Source: M55B112 sp040880545
GTDB lineage: Bacteria; Bacteroidota; Bacteroidia; Bacteroidales; GCA-2748055
DNA: 20,676 bases
Reading direction: 5' to 3'
Assembly: GCA_040880545.1 (NCBI GenBank)
Contig: JBBDIE010000124.1
Location: forward strand, 1-20,676
Shown: one piece after another, positions 16,413-20,676 of the stretch
Numbering within the stretch: the stretch's first letter is position 1
Layout of the letters: each line of letters starts with the position of its first letter
Position numbers and translations under genes: made by a program
The notes under the pieces: model-generated
Database searches by the model: none
What the model saw: the letters and a program-made list of their open reading frames with translations, nothing else
What the model was told of the DNA's origin: nothing

Positions 16413-17933
16413 ATGAACAAGATTGAAAACATTGAGCTGGTATTTCTGAAGCCGGCGGATTACGGAGAACTGAAGGAGGCGATGATCGAGGCGTATGAAA
16501 ATATGCCCAATGCATACTGGAAGGAGCGTCATATTGAAATTCTTACCTCGTTGTTCCCTGAGGGGCAGGTGGTGATACGGGTTAACGGTGAGTTTGCCGG
16601 TTGTGCCCTGTCCATTATTGTTGAGTATGGAAATTTTGACAACCGCCACAGTTACCGGGAGGTAACCGGCGATTTCACCTTCAACACTCACGATGCCGAA
16701 GGGGACTTTCTCTATGGGATCGACATATTTATCAGGCCCAAATTCAGGGGATTACGACTCGGGCGAAGATTGTATGATTACCGGAAGGAGTTGTGTGAAA
16801 GGCTCAACCTGAAGGGAATAGTTTTCGGCGGCCGGATACCCAACTACCATAAATATGCCGGAGATATGACCCCGAAGGAGTATATTCAGAAAGTGCGGGT
16901 CAAGGAGATCCATGATCCGGTACTGGATTTCCAGCTTTCCAACGATTTTCATCCTGCCAGGATCATAACGGGCTACCTGGAGGGCGACAAGGAGTCCAAC
17001 GAGTATGCCGTTTTGCTTGAATGGAACAACATCTACTACGAAAAACCACAAAAAAAGGCATCATTAACCAAGAAAGTCATCAGGCTCGGGCTGATCCAGT
17101 GGCAGATGCGATCCTACAAAAATACGGAGGAGTTGATGCAGCAGGCTGAATTTTTCGTGGATGCCGTATCCGGTTACCGGTCGGATTTTGCCCTCTTCCC
17201 CGAATTTTTCAACGCACCGCTGATGGCAGAAAATAACCACCTGCAGGAATCCGAAGCGATCAGGGAACTTTCCAAACACACAGATACCCTGGTGAAGAAA
17301 TTTGCTGAGCTGGCCATCTCCTACAACATCAATATTATAACCGGCAGCATGCCGGAACTGGTAGACAACAAGTTGTACAATGCCGGTTACCTTTGCAAGC
17401 GGGACGGAACCATCGACCGGTTTGAAAAGATACACGTCACACCGGACGAGGTAAAAGTGTGGGGTATGCAGGGAGGCAGTAAAATCCGGTCGTTCGATAC
17501 CGATTGCGGCCGTGTGGGCGTGTTGATCTGTTACGACATAGAGTTCCCCGAGATGAGCAGGTTGCTGGCCGATGAGGGGGTGGACCTGCTATTTGTGCCC
17601 TTCCTTACGGATACACAGAACGGCTACTCCAGGGTACGGAACTGTGCCAGAGCCCGGGCCATCGAGAATGAATGTTACGTGGCCATTGCCGGCAGCGTGG
17701 GGAACCTGCCGAAAGTACATAACATGGACATCCAGTATGCCCAATCCATGGTATTCACCCCATGCGATTTCTCGTTCCCCGCCAACGGGATCAAGGCCGA
17801 GGCCACCCCAAACACGGAGATGATACTCATTGCCGATGTGGACATCGGACTCCTTCGGGAACTCCACCAGTTTGGCAGTGTAAGGAACCTGAAGGACCGG
17901 CGCAGCGACCTGTATGATTTGAGGAAGCTTTAA
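16413..17933 (+). CDS. GNAT acetyltransferase fused to nitrilase-family hydrolase
   Basis: A 506-residue two-domain cytoplasmic protein. Residues ~5-205 are a GNAT N-acetyltransferase domain with the acetyl-CoA loop R112-GLRLG-R. Residues ~222-506 are a carbon-nitrogen hydrolase with the complete nitrilase triad: E264 (FALFPEF), K339 (RFEKIHVTPDE) and C373 (VGVLICYDIEFPE). The domain order is the one already annotated widely as a GNAT/carbon-nitrogen hydrolase fusion. The pair of activities suggests work on an amine and an amide of the same compound, but the substrate is not known. The ATG at 16413 has a good ribosome site (CGGAGG, six bases away). It meets the alpha/beta hydrolase gene tail to tail with an 18-base gap. 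Confidence 0.92.
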   Translation: MNKIENIELVFLKPADYGELKEAMIEAYENMPNAYWKERHIEILTSLFPEGQVVIRVNGEFAGCALSIIVEYGNFDNRHSYREVTGDFTFNTHDAEGDFLYGIDIFIRPKFRGLRLGRRLYDYRKELCERLNLKGIVFGGRIPNYHKYAGDMTPKEYIQKVRVKEIHDPVLDFQLSNDFHPARIITGYLEGDKESNEYAVLLEWNNIYYEKPQKKASLTKKVIRLGLIQWQMRSYKNTEELMQQAEFFVDAVSGYRSDFALFPEFFNAPLMAENNHLQESEAIRELSKHTDTLVKKFAELAISYNINIITGSMPELVDNKLYNAGYLCKRDGTIDRFEKIHVTPDEVKVWGMQGGSKIRSFDTDCGRVGVLICYDIEFPEMSRLLADEGVDLLFVPFLTDTQNGYSRVRNCARARAIENECYVAIAGSVGNLPKVHNMDIQYAQSMVFTPCDFSFPANGIKAEATPNTEMILIADVDIGLLRELHQFGSVRNLKDRRSDLYDLRKL

Positions 17934-17951
17934 GGCAGGTTCTGCACCTTG

Positions 17952-18980
17952 TTACCGGAACTTTTCAACAAAACGTACCACCTCCTCGGCAAACCTGTCC
18001 GGTTCAGTGTCATGCGGATGATGGATGGAGTGTTCAAAGAGCAACAGCTCTTTCTCTGCTGACCCCAGCCGTTCATAAGCATCCCGGCCCACTACCGGGG
18101 GAACGCTCACATCGTATTTGCTGTAGATCAGCAACGCCGGAAGCGTTATCCCGGGCAGGAGATCTGACAATGAGTAATCGTCTGCCAGGGCGACATTCAC
18201 CGGCTGATTGAAGAAGTTTGAGACCATCCACGTTACCGGGTTGTTGTCTATGATGGCACGGTACAGTTTTTCAGAAGCTAGTGAATGCTCAATGACGCCC
18301 GATTCATACAGCAGCTTCATTGTTTGCATGGCATATCGCAGTGTGGGTTGGTAATCATTGGCAGAGAGAGAGTCCAACGCCGACACCCCGTCGTGCAACT
18401 CCTGCCATTTTTCCACTGTGTTCCCCATTGCGATCTGCTCATCGGCAATGGAAAGCAACTGTCTGCGCCGCGATTCGGCCGACAAAGGAAAATCGTGCAC
18501 ACCGGACACGCTGATCCAGCCGCTGAAAAGGTTTTGCTGACCCTCCTTCAGCAATACCGTTGTACCAAGTGCCCCACCCCAGCTGTGTCCCATTAGGAAC
18601 AACTGAATCTCCTTCCCATATTTAGCCCTGAGTACTCCGGCCAGGGCAATCACATCGTCTGCCATCAGTCCTACCAGGTCATCGGGCTGCTCGTACCTGC
18701 CCTGCGACATCCCCTGTCCGCGCTGATCCCAGTAAACCACTACATAGTTATCCTCCAATACCTCAGTGAAGGCCCCGTCGCGAAATGCCAGTCCGAAGCT
18801 ACCCGCGCCATGCAGCACAACAACAAAAACCTTTGCTTCGGGATTACCATGCAGATAGGCCGGCATATCGGCCCCTTTGTGTCTGACATAGATCACCTCA
18901 TCCAGCCGGTGATCTGGTTTACTGCAACCAAATACCGTTGCAAGTATGATGATACAGCCAATGGTAATAAAATTTCTCAT
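17952..18980 (-). CDS. Alpha/beta hydrolase lipoprotein, S33 peptidase-like
   Basis: A 342-residue lipoprotein hydrolase. The signal MRNFITIGCIIILATVFGC ends in a lipobox at Cys19. The hydrolase domain has LHGAGSFG (oxyanion turn), VYWDQRGQGMSQG (residues ~83-94, typical of prolyl iminopeptidase-like S33 enzymes), and the nucleophile elbow G131-H-S133-W-G-G. The probable acid is D290 (IYSKYDVSVPP) and the base a His in HSIHHPHD (317-323). The start at 18980 is chosen because it begins the signal peptide and has GAGGAGGGA upstream; an in-frame ATG at 19043 would bury the signal. The ATG overlaps the stop of the upstream gene (ATGA), so the two are probably coupled. The substrate is unknown; peptidase or esterase is possible. 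Confidence 0.88.
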   Translation of the reverse strand: MRNFITIGCIIILATVFGCSKPDHRLDEVIYVRHKGADMPAYLHGNPEAKVFVVVLHGAGSFGLAFRDGAFTEVLEDNYVVVYWDQRGQGMSQGRYEQPDDLVGLMADDVIALAGVLRAKYGKEIQLFLMGHSWGGALGTTVLLKEGQQNLFSGWISVSGVHDFPLSAESRRRQLLSIADEQIAMGNTVEKWQELHDGVSALDSLSANDYQPTLRYAMQTMKLLYESGVIEHSLASEKLYRAIIDNNPVTWMVSNFFNQPVNVALADDYSLSDLLPGITLPALLIYSKYDVSVPPVVGRDAYERLGSAEKELLLFEHSIHHPHDTEPDRFAEEVVRFVEKFR

Positions 18981-19642
18981 TGCGTCCCTCCTCTCTTTCC
19001 AAACATGATCCCCACTTCCAGGTTGATCAGGGGCATGATCCAATGGTTATAGGGAATCAGGGTGGTGATTGTAAGATGAGTAAACCAGCCTGATTGTAAA
19101 TCCGGACCGGTGAATTTTCCGATCCCTATGGAAAAGGCGGGGGCATAATAGAAGTTCCCCGGCAGTGTAACGCGTTCAATATTGCCCTGGTCGTCGTACG
19201 CATAGGTCTCTGTAAGGAACGATCTGTAAATACCGGCCGGGTTCAGAGAGGCATACCTGGTCCGGTCGTTCCCGTTTGTTCTGCGGTATCCGATCCCGGC
19301 ATTGCTGAAAAGTCCGGCATGACTGCCCGGATCGAGATAAAAACCGATGCTTGCACCCGGGACCCACTCTTTTTGAAGAGACCGTTTCAGGTTTGGAACA
19401 TGATCTGTTGCATTTTTAACTTTCCATGTATACTCCATTCCCAGTTTAACTCCAGGGTTCCATAGGTTGTTCCCGAAATAGGCCACTGAATACCGGTATA
19501 GCGGATCAGATGAAGTGGTCTGTGCCTGCAGTGGAAAAAAGTGCATAATCAGTACCAGGATCATAGAAAAACCTAGCCGGAAAAATGCCCCATACGGTTT
19601 CCTTTGTCGAAACGGTGCATTAATAAAGATAGCTCCCGTCAT
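18977..19642 (-). CDS. Predicted outer-membrane-like exported protein
   Basis: I do not recognise a family. From the ATG at 19642 it is 221 residues. Residues ~20-41 are a hydrophobic signal segment (LGFSMILVLIMHFFPLQAQ) ending in a plausible cleavage site. The mature part has short alternating beta-like strands rich in Tyr, Phe, Trp and Gly (YSVAYFGNN, GASIGFYLDPG, GIGYRRTNG, FYYAPAFSIGIGKF, LINLEVGIMFGK), which looks like a small outer-membrane beta-barrel. A longer start at 19684 is possible but places 14 unlikely residues before the signal. The gene is the first of a two-gene operon with the alpha/beta hydrolase lipoprotein and ends inside its start codon. The function is unknown; it may anchor or feed the hydrolase. 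Confidence 0.7.
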   Translation of the reverse strand: MTGAIFINAPFRQRKPYGAFFRLGFSMILVLIMHFFPLQAQTTSSDPLYRYSVAYFGNNLWNPGVKLGMEYTWKVKNATDHVPNLKRSLQKEWVPGASIGFYLDPGSHAGLFSNAGIGYRRTNGNDRTRYASLNPAGIYRSFLTETYAYDDQGNIERVTLPGNFYYAPAFSIGIGKFTGPDLQSGWFTHLTITTLIPYNHWIMPLINLEVGIMFGKRGGTQ

Positions 19643-19761
19643 TTTCAGGTTGTTATAGTTTGGGGTACATCGGGGATAACCCATAGTGGCGCTGTATTGT
19701 TCATCGTAGCACGACGCTGATCCCCCACATTGCTAATAATTTTGAAAATTGTACCGTTTTG

Positions 19762-19792
19762 TTTGAAAATATGAAAAATCCATCTATTTTTG
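19762..19792 (+). promoter_or_regulatory. Strong promoter of the tRNA-Glu gene
   Basis: TTTG (19762-19765) and TATTTTTG (19785-19792), 19 bases apart, match the Bacteroidota -33/-7 consensus exactly. A small leader hairpin (CCC AATCT ... AGATT T GGG, 19797-19816) lies between the expected start and the tRNA. A second TTTGAAAAT, the same nine bases as at the -33, occurs at 19741-19749. Confidence 0.75.
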
Positions 19793-19820
19793 CACTCCCA
19801 ATCTTAGAGATTTGGGAATT

Positions 19821-19892
19821 GGTCCGTTCGTCTAGGGGTTAGGACGCCAGGTTTTCATCCTGGTAACAGGGGTTCGATTCCCCTACGGACTA
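19821..19892 (+). tRNA. tRNA-Glu (anticodon TTC)
   Basis: A full cloverleaf can be drawn. The acceptor stem is GGTCCGT with ACGGACT (one G-T end pair). The D arm is GTCT/GGAC. The anticodon stem CCAGG/CCTGG holds the loop TTTTCAT with anticodon TTC. The T arm is AGGGG-TTCGATT-CCCCT. The discriminator is A at 19892; no full CCA is encoded (the next bases are CAG). Length is 72. Confidence 0.97.
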
Positions 19893-19895
19893 CAG

Positions 19896-19940
19896 AAAAC
19901 ACCTCGTAAACCCAATGTTTACGGGGTGTTTTGTTTTTAT
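19896..19940 (+). terminator. Rho-independent terminator after tRNA-Glu
   Basis: A 16-base stem, 19896-19911 with 19917-19932, contains one G-T pair, closes on the loop CCAAT and is followed by GTTTTTAT. The left arm begins with AAAA, so it could also stop transcripts arriving from the right. Confidence 0.9.
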
Positions 19941-19960
19941 GCACACCCGAAATGCACACC
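19939..19960. repeat. Two 9-base direct repeats just past the tRNA terminator
   Basis: ATGCACACC occurs at 19939-19947 and 19952-19960, 13 bases apart. It lies at the junction between the tRNA unit and the sparse DNA beyond, where integrase arm-type or attachment sites are often found. This is only a positional suggestion. Confidence 0.4.
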
Positions 19961-20445
19961 TAAAATTAATTGCCAGCATTAACAACCAAGAAGTCATAAT
20001 ATATTTTTCGTGTCATATTACCTCCGATCCCATTTACTGTCCTCCCAATGTGTGATGATCCCCTCATTCTTGCACACAGGACAGCACCAATAGATTTCAT
20101 GGTCTTCTTCTATCAATAATCTACTGTGGATTGTTCCCTGACATTTCGGCTGATTGCATCTAATTTGGGATTCAAATCCCCATGCTTCTGCATCGAAGTC
20201 AGTGGTGTCCTCAATGATCAGGGTCAGGAATGATGCCAGTTCTCGTGCTTCCGAGGGCAGCTGAGAATAGCCCTTAATAGATGCGCCGGAGAGAGAAGGG
20301 AAGCAAGTGTCTTACTGCGAAGGGATGGGAGCGCTTGTACTCTGCCCTAATTTATATCTCATTTATCATATCATTATGGTATTAAGACGAATATTCTGTC
20401 GAACATACAAGAATAAAAAAACGCATTGAAAGCAGGACTTAGTTT
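19961..20445. other. Sparse segment without an intact gene
   Basis: Nearly 500 bases between the tRNA-associated repeats and the receiver-domain gene contain no complete reading frame with a start codon. The only coding-like content is the broken zinc-ribbon frame on the minus strand. From about 20340 the DNA becomes AT-rich. No integrase, transposase or RNA gene is seen. Confidence 0.6.
20018..20362 (-). pseudogene. Broken zinc-ribbon small protein
   Basis: On the minus strand a frame of 97 codons is open from 20311 to the TAA at 20018-20020 and has no ATG, GTG or TTG before its conserved part. It reads GYSQLPSEARELASF, then EDTTDFDAEAWGFES, then RCNQPKCQGTIHSR and IYWCCPVCKNEGIITHW, ending WEDSKWDRR. 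The two cysteine pairs (C-x4-C and C-x2-C) form a zinc-ribbon, and the layout resembles small uncharacterised zinc-ribbon proteins. The same frame continues upstream to an ATG at 20362 (MRYKLGQSTSAP), separated by one in-frame TAA at 20312-20314. So the gene is probably inactivated by a nonsense change or lost its true 5' end. Function unknown. Confidence 0.55.
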
Positions 20446-20676
20446 CTAATTATGAAATTGTTCATTAATTGCAGATAGCAATAATTCTCTTCTGATAGGT
20501 TTGCTAATTACATCAGAACAGCCGCATATTAAGGCTCTATTTCTATCAACTTCATTAGAATAAGCTGTTTGGGCTATTATACATAAATCAGGTCTGAATT
20601 CTTTTATCCTAATTGTTGCTTCGTAGCCATCCATCTCAGGCATTTTTAAATCCATCAACACCAAATCAATATGCGG
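20446..20676 (-). CDS. Response-regulator receiver domain, C-terminal part (runs off the window)
   Basis: The last 76 codons of a gene that continues beyond the window edge. The frame is open to the final base, so any start inside the window is false. It has the phospho-acceptor segment DLVLMDLKMPEMDGYEAT (Asp at position 9 of the visible part), the switch Thr in AQTAYS (position 37), and the conserved Lys in VISKPI (position 59), ending with the last helix. All receiver residues visible are intact. The short tail (NEQFHN) after the domain suggests the receiver is the C-terminal module, as in a hybrid histidine kinase, or a stand-alone CheY-like protein. Its DNA is AT-rich compared with the left part of the window. 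Confidence 0.85.
   Translation of the reverse strand, partial: PHIDLVLMDLKMPEMDGYEATIRIKEFRPDLCIIAQTAYSNEVDRNRALICGCSDVISKPIRRELLLSAINEQFHN

Noticed and set aside
17932..17950. AAGG-GCAG/CTGC-CCTT hairpin as a bidirectional terminator
   Set aside because: The stem is short and bulged and there is no T-run in either direction. It may still be the only structure in the 18-base convergent gap, but evidence is too weak to list.
20168..20184. T-arm-like GGGATTCAAATCCC resembling a tRNA remnant
   Set aside because: No acceptor, D or anticodon arms surround it, and it lies inside the zinc-ribbon coding frame (GFES region).

Overview
The window looks like the chromosome of a Bacteroidota bacterium, probably a Bacteroidales-type anaerobe or facultative anaerobe. 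The evidence is of three kinds. Several intergenic regions carry the Bacteroidota promoter pattern, TTG or TTTG about 18-20 bases before TAnnTTTG. Secreted proteins have signal peptides ending in A-x-A/Q sites such as LYAQ and LNAQ, or lipoboxes ending in FAGC or VFGC. The gene content also fits: split-subunit methylmalonyl-CoA mutase, an Mpl-like Mur ligase of about 450 residues, an AAA/DUF4143 ATPase and a GNAT-nitrilase fusion. No species can be named from the sequence.

Region 1 (1-4909, all plus strand) holds a secreted BNR/VPS10-type repeat protein, a small ArsC/Spx-family thioredoxin-fold protein, a lipoprotein with what looks like a degenerate CAP (SCP/PR1) domain, and class II fumarase. 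Region 2 (4964-9074) is the mutA-mutB operon for methylmalonyl-CoA mutase, behind a good promoter with a palindrome in its spacer. With fumarase it fits the succinate/propionate branch of central metabolism. A metallo-beta-lactamase-fold hydrolase lies convergent to mutB and overlaps its end by 10 bases.

Region 3 (9803-12577) has an AT-rich control region with two exact 16-base direct repeats placed in and just after a candidate promoter. It is followed by an AAA/DUF4143 ATPase whose stop codon overlaps the start of an Mpl-like muropeptide ligase gene (ATGA). Region 4 (12582-16350) looks like a small catabolic module: a Tat-exported mandelate-racemase-type enolase superfamily enzyme, a divergently transcribed BASS-type (bile acid:Na+ symporter family) carrier, and a Sec-exported RraA/HMG-aldolase-like protein. 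The latter two are separated by an imperfect tandem palindromic repeat. Region 5 (16413-19684) has a GNAT-nitrilase fusion gene, then on the minus strand a coupled pair: an outer-membrane-like protein followed by an S33-type alpha/beta hydrolase lipoprotein.

Region 6 (19741-20676) begins with a tRNA-Glu(TTC) gene that has a near-ideal promoter and a strong terminator. The DNA beyond it is different in character: sparse, AT-rich towards the window end, with 9-base direct repeats, a zinc-ribbon reading frame that has no start codon and an in-frame stop, and the 3' end of a response-regulator receiver domain running off the window. This looks like the edge of an accessory or integrated segment beside a tRNA gene, although no integrase is visible.

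I found no CRISPR array, no intact transposase and no clear phage gene. The most unusual items are the repeat-flanked promoter of the ATPase gene, the exported enolase/BASS/RraA module, and the tRNA-adjacent segment with the broken zinc-ribbon gene.
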